A DNA stretch of 64,000 nucleotides from Cordia subcordata (taxonomy: Eukaryota > Streptophyta > Magnoliopsida > Boraginales > Cordiaceae): NCBI GenBank assembly GCA_028554755.1, contig JAPTOF010000019.1, forward strand, positions 3,978,001 to 4,042,000, given 5' to 3'. Positions 29,676-44,392 of this stretch are shown here, one piece after another. The notes under the pieces were generated by a model. That model did not search any database. It had not been told where the DNA came from and saw nothing but the letters and a program-made list of their open reading frames with translations. A program made the position numbers and the translations under genes. Each line of letters opens with the position of its first letter. Position 1 is the first letter of the stretch.

Positions 29676-32600
29676 TTATACCAGCGCAGGTTCACGGAGC
29701 TTTGTTTCAAGATTCTGTGCTACCGCGTCAATAAACTCCTCAGTGTTCAGATAATAATCCCTTGTTACCCTGAATGCATATCAGTTAATGCGATGTTTAG
29801 AAACTACGTGATATAACAATACGCCTAAAATTACACGATATAAATTAGCTCATTCGGGAGAGGGGAAAAGAAAAGATGGGGCGGGAAATTCCACACCTAG
29901 TTGGCTGAGCCTTTTTTTGGTTTGTTTATGAGAATCAGTTCACAAAGTTTGTTCTATAACAATTCTTTCATTGCACACGAATTATGAGTAGTTTGGCAAA
30001 TGAAGATTTCATGTGTATTTTTCCAGAAAAAAGTACCAAATAAATGGAAGTTCAAAATAACGCTCGCAACACAGTATCATCTATTCTTTTTCATCCTATC
30101 CCTTCGCCTCACCCAAGACAAAGGCAAAGACTAAGAGGAAGAAAGTAAAAGCGAAGCATGAAAGATTATGAGAATTAACGGCCAAAGCACAACAGTTAGA
30201 GAAATTCTTTTGTGAAAAGGACACAGATGGAAATGGAATGCATGAATCAACTAGTAAAACGGAGAAGGCAAAACTCACTTGGGTCCGTGAACCAAAATCG
30301 CAAGATCCTTGGTCATCTTCCCCGATTCTACCGTTTCAATGCATGCTGTCTCTAGTTTGTGGACAAAGTCCGACAATTTTTTGTTCTCATCAAGTCCCGC
30401 ACTGAAATATAGCCATAATCCAAATTAGCACGTCAATTAGACAATGCCCACTTACAATAAGCAGTGGCATGTAGATTTGCCAATCAAAGATAAGCATGTC
30501 CACTCCCCCTTCTCACCTCCACGACCCAAACAAGAAGGAAAAGAGATGGAGAAACAAAGATAACTATGCCAACCCAAATGAAACCCAGAATGAGGAGCAG
30601 CATAACTAACCGATGCCCTAGTCCTCTTGTCCATGCAAAAATTGAAGCAATACTGTTTGTACTGGTCTCCTGTCCCTTCTGGTGCAGCCGAAAATGACGG
30701 GTAACCGTCCCATGAGCTGCCTCAGCCTCCAGTGTTCTTCCATCAGAGGCTAACTGCATATCAGTTATCACACACATCTTTAGCTACATAAAATATCAGA
30801 AAAACCAATGTAGTAAGCTTGCAATGAAGAAAATAGTAATAAGACAGCACAAACCAAAACAGATGTCATGAGCCCGAGAGAGCCAAATCCTGCAAATGAA
30901 AACAACACCTTTAGGCAAATTTGAAAGGTTTCATAAATTTATAGGAGGTTTAACAGCATTCCACTGACTTAAAAATGTAAAACAACGAGAACATAATGGA
31001 GTCACGACTTAAGCATCATGGTAAAATTGATGTTCAGCTTATCATCTGAAAATCAAAATGACATGAACAAAACAAACATATTTGAATGATAACATCTGTA
31101 GCTAAAAAATATATAAAGGCAACTATTCAAATTCAAGAAAAAGGTGATGCCACTTCAAATTAAGCAAACACATCAAGATTGAAATTTTTTATTTTTTTAC
31201 AGCATTGCACTTGGAGAAATAGCCATATCAGACTCATGAAGTTTACTATTAAATGTCACCTTGAGCAAGTAAATCACTCTGAACATCTCCATCGTAATTT
31301 TTGCATGCCCAGACATATCCGCCATCACTTTTTATTGCATAAGCAACCATGTCATCGATCAATCGATGCTCATACCTGAATTTCAGGAGCAAAACATCAT
31401 CAAAACCACACACGAGAAACACTGCAGGATGTAGTGTTAAGCCACATTTCATCAAATAAGAAAACTAACCATATTGAATGTTCCTCAAACTTTTGCTTCC
31501 ATTTCCCTTCATATACCTCCTGAAATATGTCTTTAAACCTAAGGCAGTTCAAAGATAAATACAGGATATAGTCTTTTTCAGGAAAAAAAAAAAATTATAG
31601 GTTCATAGAAATTCTTGGCTCAAAGTAAAAAAGAAACACACCTGCCATCGTATTTCTTAAGAATAGTATTCTTAGAGCTTAAGTATAGGGGCCATTTCTT
31701 CGAAAATGCCATTGCCATCGATGATTCAGCAAAAGCTCGAATAGACTAGTAAATATCATCAATAATTCTGTCAGTTGATATGATATACTTCACGCAGCCA
31801 GACAGGTCCAATCTAGAAACCAACCTTGTCAACATTGTACATGGCAAGTGCGACGCCAGGACCTTTAAAATCATAGACATCCAGTTCCGTAGGTGCTTCC
31901 CCATTTTCTGGGACTGAGAAATCATCAAGGGCCATCTTCATGAGCAATCATATCTTTTGAAGTCCATACTTTCTCATATTAAATTAGGAATAAAAATAAA
32001 ATGACCCACCAAAAACCATTTTGAGCTTTCCAGGTCCTTTAATTCTGGTGTCAGTGGCACGGTATTGGTCACCAAAGGCATGCCTACCAATACAAATAGG
32101 TTTTTTCCAACCTGTACTTCAAGATATAAGTCCCAAACAGTTGTTCATAAATTTCTACTCGCATTCAAAATTAATTACATCATGAATTACCAGGAACCAA
32201 TCTGGGAATGTTCTGGCATAAGATAGGCTCACGGAAAACCGTTCCTGAAAAAAAAAGTATATTATTCTAGTACAAGGAAGTGCAAACTTAGAAATTATCA
32301 ATATGTTTACTCTACGCATAACTTGTCAAAAAGTCAATAAGCAACCGATTAATATCCAACAATGACAATTGGTAATGCGTATTTCCACAATAACAAAAAC
32401 AGACCGCTTATTTCAACAGAGATACACACCATCTAAGATGTTTCTGATGGTACCATTGGGACTCCTCCACATAGCTTTCAGTCCAAATTCTTTGACTCTA
32501 CTCTCATCTGAAACATCAAAAGTAACTCAAGATAAATGCATAATGTCTATTTATAGCAGACAAAGAAAAAATATATACTACATGCAGTTGCAGGTTGAAC

Positions 32601-34839
32601 ACAACAAATGTGTCATCAGAAGTGACCAAGCTTAAACTTCAAAAGTAATGATTTTGTAATCGTCAAGAAAGAAAAAAGTGATTATTCCCTTAAAAAACTA
32701 AGAAAATATAGGAATAAACAGTATATCTGAAAAAGAACTGCTACAATTTTCCAGATAATACAGTTTACTGAAGCTATTTATTACAGTAACTTCAACAGAC
32801 CTCTTTTAAGTTTTCATCATCCATTCTGATGCCAAATTGTAGCTTATACAACCTTCTTAAGAATTGATATTCCCATGTTTCACACAGCATCATAGTTCTC
32901 AAAAATTTCCACATAACATTACAATTTCTAGAATTTAGATAAACACTTGTCGGGATGAAACATTACAAGTCAAGTTTGATGCCAGTAACTAGCATATAGC
33001 TCAAAAGAAGCTTACGGATCAGACTTAACATATAGCTCAATTAGTATATAGCCAAAACTGAGTTTTAAGGCGCTTTACACAGGAGAAACTAATTTTACAC
33101 ATACCAAAAGAAAATTGTATTGTATTGTATTATAAAGGACAAGAACAACTGACCAGGGGTAATGGTAGCACATTTGATAGCAACATTGTACCTGCTCAAG
33201 AAAGTGGTAATCATCAGCAGATTGTAAATACACTATGGCTAGGTAAAAGAAAAGGTTTTCTTACTGGCTTGGGGTTGAAAAAATGAAAATAATATGTCTT
33301 GACCATCAGGCTCAAATGTAATGAATAGTGACCTCTCCATATTACTTGATCACTCTGCAATTGCTTTTAGCCAATGTTTGATATCTAGTCAATAAGACTG
33401 ATTTAGAAGTCCACCCATTTTGGAGAATTTAACTAGGCTTTTTTATTGTTATCTCATCATTCGCAAAATGAACACATATTCTTCATATTGCAGATTTTCA
33501 AGGGAATTCATGTGTGGAAAATCACAAATCAAACCAAATGCTTCAGTGCTCCTCCACAAACCATCCACCTTTTACCATTCCCAGATGTCTTTCTCCAAAT
33601 AAACGGGTATAAAGAACTGTGAAGACTTTTATCGGAAAGGGTATGAAATTCAAAATCACTTCTGCACTTCTCGGCAATTAACTGAGAAAATGGTCAAAAC
33701 AGAGCTTAGATATCGAACCTTGTGTCTACATGCAGTCCTATAAAAGCACAAAGACACAGGCAACATTTAATTAACAACGATAAGGATTTCTACTATGTCA
33801 GCGTCCCAATTTAGCATAACAACAATGCTGCTTCAGTTTACACACTTTTAACTTTTGGTAAGTTTTTCTAATTTAGTTCCAATATTCCCTTCTTTTTCTC
33901 ACATCAGAAGAAAGAAAAAAGCTCAATTATTTAAAGCCTTTGTCCACCATCATAAGATGCTTCAATTATTGTATGATTTTACCCAACAAAGTTGTTCCTC
34001 ATGCTTACCAAACCTTTTAAAACTAAAGATTCCCCACCTTAAATATTCATCCTGCATGTAAGGTACACCTATTTTGACCCGTATCAGAAGCCAAGTCAAA
34101 CCAAGACAACAAAATTGAGACAGAAGGAATATTTACAGAATAAAATACCTAACCACAACTTTCTTTAAATTACACAAAGATCCAACAACTGAAACAAAAG
34201 GATCCTGGGTGGTTATTGATATTGAACTTACTTCAAAGTAGCTTCAGCACTTTCAACGGTAACTTTATCACCGGTCGCATCACGATTCAATATACCTAAA
34301 TCATAATACTTTAAATCCAATTCTAGATGCGGGAAAATCAACTGCAGCCACATTATCAACTGAGATAAATAAGCCACCAACCAATAATATAATATCAAGT
34401 AAAACTTTGCAAAAAGGTAAAATAATTCGGACCTTTTCTTTAATCATTTTCCATATCACCCTCGTCATTTCATCCCCTATAACCAAAAAAAAAAAAGCAT
34501 AAATATACGAGACAAAAATGGCCAAGCATTAATACAATAACGCGGGAGCATAATACCATCCATTTCAACGATTGGATTTTGAACTTTGATCTTATCCGCC
34601 GCAGCGGCGGAAGCAAAGCAGCGAACGGAGGAGCTATTGGGAAAGCGTGTGGAGAAGGAGACACGATTCTTGAAGAATACTTGAGTGAGAGCTTTTGGGT
34701 TTTGAGTGTGAAATGCTAAGCATGAATTCTTGAAGGCAAGCGTTGATGGTGATGGTGTTGAGGACGAAAGGAGAGTATATGTGGCACCGGCCATGGTGGC
34801 GCTTCGTTGATGCCTGCCGAGTTTGAGAAAAGAATTCAT
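29676..34839 (-). CDS. ICDH: NADP-dependent isocitrate dehydrogenase, organelle-targeted
   Basis: Exons (minus): 34839-34557, 34476-34433, 34341-34232, 33191-33154, 32507-32430, 32244-32191, 32111-32010, 31913-31825, 31745-31642, 31538-31470, 31375-31260, 30889-30855, 30753-30611, 30401-30279, 29769-29676; all phases agree. Length is 493 residues from the first ATG, or 478 from the second at 34794, which has the stronger context GCCACCATGG. The Ser/Phe-rich N-terminus before [17 protein letters not shown] is a targeting peptide (plastid and/or mitochondrion). Motifs: substrate loop [26 protein letters not shown], and the family signature [17 protein letters not shown] spanning exons 11-12. 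The enzyme oxidises isocitrate to 2-oxoglutarate with NADP, feeding ammonium assimilation and redox balance. Arabidopsis At5g14590 has about the same length. Confidence 0.95.
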
Positions 34840-36780
34840 TTAAAAAAAAAGAAGAAAAAAATATTAGAAGAGAATTCGAGTTGGCTCTATGAGGACGCTT
34901 GTCTTCCGCTCTCCAAGCTTTTTGCCTTTTTGGGTTTTGGGCATGGGGATTTTATTTAGTACTAATTTTTTTTTGATGTGGGCTTTTGTACTTTTCTATA
35001 GTTTGTTACCCCACTTGACTTTTTTTATTTTCTTTTTCAGATCTTGATTGTTTCATTTGGACCATGGCATATGATATTTAGAGTTGTTAGGACACACTCC
35101 TAAAATATTTTTCAAGTAAGTGTTTTTAATTTATTGAGTATATTTTTTGGGGTATTTAAATGTCTCAAAAACTTGTGAATCTAGTAATCTATGTACAGGA
35201 GAATGGTGTTTCAAAGATAAATAAATAGGTATAATAAAAAAAAAGTGACATCATACTTAAAAATTTATATTGTACAATATTACCTCGCATTTTTAATTTA
35301 GTTGAGAGTTGAGTATTGATCTAAGGCATGGGTTTGCAAATTGTTGTTTCCACCATTTGCACAAATAGGTGTTACTTTGTTGCTCGTGAAATAGTGTTGT
35401 GTCTTTGTGGATTTATAAAACAATTGAGTCATATTTTTCTATTGGAAGTGCAAAATTTTTTAGTTTGTTTATTTTTTTTAACTTTTTATATTATTAATTT
35501 TGTAATATATTACTTCTCGATTCCTAAAAGATTATCTATCACCTAATATATTACTTCTCGATTCCTAAAAGATTATCCATATCGACTGTTCTATTAAAAG
35601 AACCCTTTCTACTCATAAATTATCCTCTCACACTCAACTAACACTGAGAGCCATCAACAAATCTATAAGACAGTTTCACATGGCACTCGTGTAAAACGAA
35701 ATATAAGAGTTCAGACCATTAATCTTGTGAGGCATTCATAAAACTGAGGGTTTTGGGCAATTCACATTTTCTCCAAGCAAAATATTTCTAGTTTAATTAC
35801 GTGTTGCATATTCTAGTCAACATTGATCCAAAAAAGTATATCAATCTTAGTATTTTTTTCATAATATAGTTTAAGTTATTCCATTGTTGTAATTGACAAT
35901 AATAAAATTTGTTCTTAAGATATGTTTCACTTCATAAACAAGTCAACCTTACTCAAACTAAACACTTGTTAATTTTTAAATAGTATTGCATACACGATTG
36001 TTAGTATGACTTTTTTGTTATGAAAAACAAAATCTTCTTGTGATGTTAAGCTCTTTAATATATACTATTTTTCTCTGTATTATTTAAAATAACACACGTG
36101 CTTTGAAGGTAAATACATTAATAGAATAAACACAAAAAACTCTAAGAATGCAAATTGTTAGACTATCATATTGAGAAATATTGATATCATACATTGAAGG
36201 AAAAAAACATTAGATTACTTGCAATCATACCAAATACCATTAAAAAGAAAAATAAAAGCCAGTATGCTAGAATGAAAACCAAATTTAAAAAATTGTAAAA
36301 ACAATGATATGATATTTGCTTGAGATAGAAAATATTGTTTAAATTATAAACTTCCAAACATAATCCAACTTGTTGCTTATATTTCTTATACGCATCTAAT
36401 TTTATTGAAATTATTTCCACCCACTCCAAATTATTATTAGTCCTTTAAAAGTGTATAGAAATTTTATCAATTTGCTGCTATTATAATGAGCAACTGAAAT
36501 AGAGCGAATAGATAACTTGAATAATTTAGAGCTAAGATGATCAAACACAAATTTACTCTAATTTTGATGCAAGACTAACATAATTTGTTTCTCAAAACAA
36601 ATAAATTTGTGAATGAACCAAAAAAAAAAAGAGGAAAACGCAAAACCATCTTTCATAATGGGAAAACAGAAAAATAAAAAATGAAAATGATTTTAATGCA
36701 TCCACCAGCTATGCACGTGACTATCTCTTCCCAACCTAAAACCCCGAACTGTTCTTCCTCACTTCTCCACAAACTTGCTT
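34840..36780. other. Divergent promoter region between ICDH and PNPase
   Basis: About 2 kb of AT-rich DNA separates the two head-to-head genes. A 33-bp sequence containing ATTACTTCTCGATTCC is repeated at 35504-35536 and 35545-35577. No coding sequence or clear transposon was recognised. Confidence 0.55.
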
Positions 36781-36789
36781 AAACCCTAA
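36781..36789 (+). promoter_or_regulatory. Telo-box in the PNPase 5' region
   Basis: AAACCCTAA lies 41 bp upstream of the PNPase start codon. Telo-boxes near the start site are typical of plant genes for translation and organelle biogenesis. Confidence 0.5.
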
Positions 36790-36829
36790 CACCATTAACA
36801 GAACACTTAACCAAATCACTCATTTCCCA

Positions 36830-39800
36830 ATGGCAATAAAAATAATGAGGACCAAATCCAACCCGTTCATCTCAACCCTACCTCACATTCTCACGTGGCG
36901 AAGTTTCGGCTTCCGTACAATATGCAGCGGCCGCCTCGGCTTTGCCTCCTCCACGTCACCCTCGCCGTTGCCGGCTGATTCCGAGGCTTCCTCCGGCGCC
37001 GGGACGAAGCTTCTAGAAACATTCAGAGAAGAATTCGAGATTGGATCGCGGGTAATTTCGCTTGAAACTGGGAAGATTGCTCGGTTTGCTAGCGGTGCTG
37101 CTGTTTTGGCCATGGAGGAGACGAAGGTCCTCTCCACCGTAGCTTCGTCGAAAGGAGACGCTGTTCGAGATTTCTTACCCCTCACGGTTAGTTTTTTTTC
37201 CTGTAAAACATTGCTCAATTTTACTATTTGGTTCAGAAGTATATGATCATTCACATTTTCGCATTCAAGTTTTATTTATTTGTTTATTTTTGTGCAATAA
37301 AAGTATACATTTGTTCATTTCAGTATGAAGTTATTAGGAGGCATATGTTTTGGTACGTGTACTTTTCGCTGTGTGCTTAATTTGAGGCCCGTTAAACAAG
37401 AATCTTTCAACTGGATCAGTTCAAAAGATCTAAATTCATTGATTTTTGCTGCTTCTTTTATCTGGTTAATTCTGTGCTGCTCCAAAAGTATGTATTTCGC
37501 GAAGTGTCCTTGACCCCTCATTTAGGTGACAGAGTATCATGCTGTTGGTTGTTCCTATATTTTTCAGTTTGAGCGTGGGGATATAGATTCCTTTTCTTCT
37601 TTATTGCTAGGAGGGTATTGATGACTTGTACTTGTCTTTAAGGTTGATTATCAAGAGAAACAGTTTGCACAAGGGGTTATTCCTAACACTTTCATGCGGA
37701 GGGAGGGTGCTCCTAAAGAACGTGAGCTTTTATGTGGGCGCATCATTGATCGGCCTATAAGACCACTTTTTCCTGCTGGATTTTATCATGAAGTGCAGGT
37801 ATGATGTCACTGTAGTTTAATTAACTGTACTTATTGTAGAAACCATGTGCTTACAACTTACAATTTTATATATTTTTTCCCCTTAAGGTAATGGCAAGTG
37901 TTCTTTCATCTGATGGGAAACAAGATCCAGATGTAATGGCAGCTAATGCAACGTCTGCTGCTCTTATGTTATCAGATATTCCTTGGGGTGGCCCTATTGG
38001 AGTAATACGTATAGGGAGGATATGCGGTCAATTTATTGTTAATCCCAGCATGGACGAGGTATTTTGGACACCAGAGATGTAATTGAGAAAGCTGTCGTAT
38101 ATTGTCTTTTCCTTCCCCTTAGACGGCATTTATATTTTCATTAAGCACACATCCTTCTGCTGTTTTTTGATTTTTCTTTTTTCACATTCGAATGAGCATA
38201 TGGGCTTTATAGGTCAACTTTCACTGAAGTTCTTCTTATTATTGATGCTGATCCTCTATGTAAACAAAGATGACAGTAATGCCAATGGCTCATCAGTTTG
38301 TTGATGTCGTGCCAGAAATAGTTAGGATTTTTGCAGCTTGAAATTTATCTTGCAAGTCTCATTTCCTTTTAGTTTCTAACTGATGCAAGTTGCATATTTG
38401 ATTTGATGCAGCTTAGCCTAAGCGATCTTAATTTGGTATATGCCTGCACAAGAGATAAAACTTTGATGATAGATGTTCAAGCTCGTGAAATCACAGAAAA
38501 AGATCTGGAAGCTGCACTAAGATTGGCTCATCCTGAGGTGATTATTTTGTCTTGTTACAGGTTCTTTTTGGTATACTGGCACTGACAACTCTACTAAGTT
38601 GCCTAATGTTGATCATGCAGGCAGTTAAATATCTCGACCCTCAAATAAGACTGGCAGCTAAAGCTGGAAAGGAGAAAAAAGAATATAAATTGTCTATGGT
38701 GTCTGAGAAAGCATTAGAGAAAGTCCGGAGTTTAGCTAAAGAACCTATTGAAGCTGTCTTTACGGACCCTTCATATGGCAAGGTGCACAAAAACATTGTG
38801 GCACATCAATCTTAGAAGCTATTAAGATGATTCTTTCTGAATTTCCTTTTTATGTTATATGTTAGATTCAACTATTTACTTTAGTAAATCATGTACCATT
38901 ATTTGGCTTATAGTTTGAACGTGGAGAAGCGTTGGAGAAAATCACGCAAGATGTCAAACAAGTACTTGAGGAAGAATGTGATGAGGAGAGCTTAAAAGTT
39001 CTATCAAAGACAGTTGACAAAGTGAGGAAAGAGGTACGTGGACCTATATGCAATACTTGACATGTGATAGAACTATTGGGTCACTCAGCTTAACATTCTA
39101 AGCGCAAAGGAGAATTAGATGGTTCATCTGGTCATTGCCTGTCTTTTTCCTGTAACATTTGATACTCATCACATCCTTTTGGGTTTACTGAGGTTTATGA
39201 TGTTGAGTTTCTTAAGCATCTGGCTATATCAGGTTGTTCGCAGAAGAGTTATTGCAGAAGGGGTCAGAGTTGATGGAAGGCGACTTGATGAAGTGAGACC
39301 TCTATATTGTGAGGCTGGTCTTTTACCTGTCTTACATGGATCGTCCCTTTTCTCTCGCGGAGATACTCAGGTTTATTTCCATGCTCTTGAATCTTGACTG
39401 GATATCACTTCATTGAATAAGGATGTGGTATCATCTTATGTGTTTTTTTGGGACGGAATCTTATGAGCTGGATGCTTTTAGAAAGTTCATAATTCAAAGA
39501 ATTTTAACAAGATTTTTTGTTGCTACCATAATGTCATATGCAGGTTCTTTGCACTGTCACTCTTGGTGCACCTGGAGATGCTCAACGCTTAGAATCCTTG
39601 GTTGGTCCTCCTACCAAGCGTTTCATGCTCCACTATAGTTTTCCACCATTTTGCATTAATGAAGTTGGTAAACGAGGTGGATTAAATAGACGTGAAGTTG
39701 GACATGGTATGCCAATTGATTTTTGTTGCTTTTGTAATCAATGCAAAAGGCATAGAATGAAATATTTTTAAGTTAACATTTGTCCCTTTGAAAGATTACA

Positions 39801-42800
39801 ATATTTTAATGGAGTGAGCCTTCTTAAGTTGACATTTTATCCCTTTGAAAGATTACAACATTGTTTCTTTCATTTATTTCTTGGATCAATGTGCAATATC
39901 ATGACTCTACTGAGCTTATCAATTTAAGGAGAGAAAGGAGGAGAGCGTGTGGTTGTTCATCGAGCTTCTGCATTTTGATGTACTGTACATGCGGGAATTA
40001 CAATCACACAGGAAATGAACATTTGTTATGTCATAATGTAGTAAAATTGTTATACGTTAGCTCAGCCTCTAGTTGTGTTAGCAGTTGATGCATTCTGCGA
40101 ATCCTCTCTCTGTCTATAGTACAATCATGCATGCTGGAACTACGATCACACAGGAAAAAAGATAAAGAATGATTTTTTCTTCATGGGTTAAACATTTCTT
40201 TATCATGCATAAAGTTGTTCATTGTTTCTCTTCCTGACTGACTGGGCTGAAGTTTATTATCTGCCTGATGCTTGTTCTTTTCACTAAATACAGGTACTCT
40301 CGCTGAGAAAGCTCTGCTTGCTGTATTACCGCCTGAAGATGATTTTCCATACACAGTTCGTGTCAATTCTGAAGTCATGGCATCTGATGGGTCAACTTCA
40401 ATGGCAACTGTCTGTGGAGGTACCCCTCTGATCCACGAATGCGTGTATATTTGGCACTTTGTAGAAGTTTGTCTCTTTGCTGCATTAGTCAGGAATTTTA
40501 CTCCTCCAATGATGATCTTGTAAAATCTGATAGTAAAACATTCCTGATGTCATTCACAGTTTCATCTGTGAGAGATATTTCATTAGGAACAAATGATAAA
40601 CTTTGCTTTCCACCTTTTGTCATAGGTAGCATGGCTTTGATGGATGCTGGCATTCCATTAAGGGAACATGTAGCTGGTCTATCAGTGGGTCTTGTTAGTG
40701 ATGTTGATCCTTCAACTGGTGAAATCAAGGACTACCGGATACTTACTGATATTTTGGTAGAGGATTATAATTAATTTATTTCTAACTGTATCGAGCTCAA
40801 TTGTTTTGAGCTCAACAGAACTACATTTTTCCAAATTTCATTGTGTGAACCTTTTCATCCATGATCGTTCTTTTTGCTCTTTTCTGTAGGGTCTGGAAGA
40901 TCATCTAGGGGACATGGACTTCAAGATTGCTGGCACCCGAAATGGAGTAACATCCATTCAGTTGGACATAAAACCTGCGGGAATTCCATTAGATATTATC
41001 TGTGAATGTCTAGAACCTGCTTTCAATGGTCGGCTTCAGATCCTTGACCATATGGAGAGAGAGATAAATGCACCACGTACTCAAGATGACCGAAATGCTC
41101 CTCGATTAGGTAGGATGCGAAGCTCTGATTGAATATTTTGCAAGACAGCTTCAAGTAGGTGGAAATTTTGTTGTTCTTTATATGATAACACATGGACCAA
41201 GGTCTCAACTTTGACATGGCAGTTAAATGTCCTTATTGTAGGCCACTAAAGTTACCATTAACTGTCTTTTTTTGGTAGGTAACAGAAATCTTGTTTATGC
41301 ATGTTGCAACCTATATACAGCAAGTAATCATTAAAGAAAGGAGAAAAAAAAAGGATTAAGACTATGGGGTAGTGGCAAATGTTTTTGTATTGCACATATT
41401 TACTTCCCTAATGTTAATAATTGGCCTTGCAGCTACTTTGAAATACAGCAACGATGCAATCCGCCGCTTGATTGGTCCCCTTGGTGCTTTGAAGAGGAAA
41501 ATTGAAGAAGAAACAGGCATGGTTTTTGTTGAGAATTTCTATTAAGTTGCTCTTTTGTAAGGTCTATGTGTAAACTGTAAAAAGCAAATATTTCAACATC
41601 TAATTACTAGTTTCCCCTTTACTGTAGTTTCTCACTTTCTCTGCTGTCCTTAAATTATATGAGCTAATCTTTGCTTTCCATTGAATCTAATATAGAGAAC
41701 TTTGATGTTCTTCACTTATTAACATATAAGATAGAAATTGTCATTCTTGTGTTCTTTTCAGAATAAATATATATACAAATGATTATTTCTTTTCTCACAT
41801 CCAACTCTCACTGATACAGGTGCTCGGATCTCTGTAAGCGATGGAACTCTTACTATTGTTGCTAAAAATCAATCAATTATGGAGAAAGTACAAGAAAAGG
41901 TATGCTTTTGCATTCTATTGATATATGACATCCATCAAGCATAGAGGGCTGACAATGAGATCAAAGTGATTTATGGTTGCTGTTGAATCACTTTGATGGG
42001 GCTGTGTATCTTGGTAGTCCCGGGAGCTCTACAGTGTCGCCTCCATGGGTGGTATTATTAGCTGAAGCAATTTCTATATGAACTATGTATAAAATGGTTA
42101 AAAGATTCAATAGCTTTGTGATTTAGCAAAGGACTATGCCCTGATATGAACGGGGAGGTGTATAAGGAAACAAGGAGCTGTCGTTGAGACAGGAGTAGTT
42201 GGTTACTGGTTAAAATACCATGTCAATCTGGAGTCCATTTGAACATGTTTGGATTCTGAAGACGCATCTGAGCTTTTGGCGCCATAGACTAATATGACAA
42301 AGTTGAACTGTTGACAAAAGTTGGTCTGAAATATCGTCTTATGCTTTAGTTCCCATCTTCTGTGTTACTTATTAGTTATTTGCGGCGCTTGTTTTTCTTA
42401 GTTTTAGGCAAATCTGCTTTGCATATTTCTTGTCCATTAATCAGGTGCATTTCTTCTCCACCTTAACCACTAATGGAGGACATTTTTTTTTTGGTTTGGT
42501 GAATTGAAGTGCTTCTACTGTTACTATTTTCAGATTGATTTTATAATTGGTCGCGAGATTGAAGTTGGAGGAGTCTATAAAGGAATTGTTACTTCTGTCA
42601 AAGAATATGGTGCTTTTGTGGAATTTAATGGTGGCCAACAAGGTCTCCTGCACATCTCTGAATTGTCAAATGAGCCGGTATGCGCTTCTCTGCTTTTGTT
42701 TCTTATATTTCTCTCTTAAGCATGCATGGGGAGATGTAAAGAAACTTCAGTATGCAGATATAACACATGTTCTTCTTTTCAATTTTCTCGAGGAGAGGTG

Positions 42801-44392
42801 GAACTATTCTTTCGGTTATGTTGGAGCTTGTTAGATTGAACTCTATCTGAAATGTTTTCAAGTGCTTCAAGCATAAGACACATTCAAATTTCATAATTGC
42901 TTGTATTGTTACTATTGTCTCAAATTGTGAGTTCCTGTCTTTGTTGATTCTACGAATGAAGTTCTGTGCTCTCTAATAATGATGGAGGGAAGGGAGTAAG
43001 CATGGTCCTCAGGGAGTCACAGGCCTAAAAGCATTTTATCCCCATGTGCTGTCAGCATCACTTAAGCCTTTGTTCTAAAATAAGCTGCTAATTTTCCTTC
43101 CAACATGTTGAGGTGCTTGAGATTTTTCAAGGCCCTGGAACATTCAAATAGCTACTTTTCGGAACTTCAAAGGGTTTGCATGGTGAAGACTGCCATTATA
43201 GATGTTAAATAAGCTTAACCTGAATTTATTTACCTATCAAAGAAATAATGAGATTAAAGAGGTCCTTGAAATAAGGGGCTAAAACCTTATTTTATGAACA
43301 AGCAGGGCTTTTATACTAGATTCATGTGCAAGTTATTGTGGCAGTCATGACAACTGGTCAATACATGCTATTTATAATTGACTAATTTTCACAATCTCCT
43401 GTTGTGTTTATCTTGAGCAAAACTTGAACTTGCATGATAATGTGTGCCTGTTTCTATCAGGTATCACGGGTTTCGGATGTGGTATCTGTAGGCCAGCAAC
43501 TATCATTAATGTGCATAGGGCAGGATGTTCGTGGTAATATCAAGTTATCTCTGAAAGCTACATTACCTAAACCTGGATCCAGGACAGATGTAGGTGGGGA
43601 GTATGCAACTCCTGCAAAACAGACTCGAGATGTCTGGGCATCTGTGGATGACGTGCAAAATGAACATGAAAAACAAGATATTCCGTTGGAGGATCAGGTG
43701 GTGAAGGAGAAAAAAACTGGGACTTCAACATCATCGCCAGCTTTTCTAATCCGAAGTGCTTCGGAATGTGATGAGGAGGAAAAGTTGGCTGGTAGGCATC
43801 CGAGTTCTAAAAGTAATACAAAATCCCCAACTCATGCTTCCCAGGACATGAATGATAAAGTTTCCACTGAGGCTCCAATAAGTGCAAACAAACTGAAGCT
43901 TGGAATGAAGGTAACAGCTAAAGTGCATCAAATACGGGCACGTGGACTGGTCCTTGACCTGGGTGGTGGTATTCGTGGAATGTATCGTTTTGAGGTGGGT
44001 GCCTAAGTCATTTACATATTATTCATTCTAATTAATTGGACACAATTATCTCATATGAACTTCCACATTTGGTTCAGCACAATTGTCCGTTTTGTTCTTG
44101 GGACCTCTTCAACTTATTTACCTTCTGCACTCTTAAAGCACATTCACACTAGGAAAGGAGTACCTACTGTATGCTTACTCCCTTTCCTTGTTCTCACCTC
44201 CATCATTAGTTTTTAAGGAGATTATATGACATAGTCACATAAATTTACCCAGTAAAGCAATGATTCCTTATGTTGAATGTTTTGCAGAATGGTGCTGTCA
44301 AGGAGTTTGAGGTAGGTGATGAGTTACGAGTGAAATGTTCAAGTTTTTCTAGCAAGGGGATACCTGTAATGACCTTGGTGGAAGATGAGTAG
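36830..44392 (+). CDS. PNP2: Polyribonucleotide nucleotidyltransferase (PNPase), mitochondrial type
   Basis: Exons: 36830-37186, 37643-37798, 37888-38058, 38412-38537, 38621-38782, 38914-39033, 39233-39370, 39544-39706, 40294-40419, 40626-40756, 40890-41109, 41433-41516, 41820-41899, 42534-42677, 43461-43994, 44288-44392; 938 residues. An Arg-rich, acid-poor N-terminus (about 1-55) looks like a mitochondrial presequence. First RNase PH domain ~65-320 ([22 protein letters not shown]), second ~365-620 ([34 protein letters not shown]), KH ~624-677, S1 ~685-755, and a second S1-like domain at the C-terminus ([17 protein letters not shown]). It is a phosphate-dependent 3'-5' exonuclease and polyadenylating enzyme for organelle RNA. 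The intron after 41516 has a GC donor. A low-complexity linker (~770-865) precedes the last domain. The mitochondrial assignment is by family and synteny with At5g14580. Confidence 0.94.

Noticed and set aside
41517..41521. Alternative canonical GT donor 5 bp downstream of the PNPase GC donor
   Set aside because: Its use shifts the frame and creates an early stop within the KH domain; kept only as a possible minor isoform.
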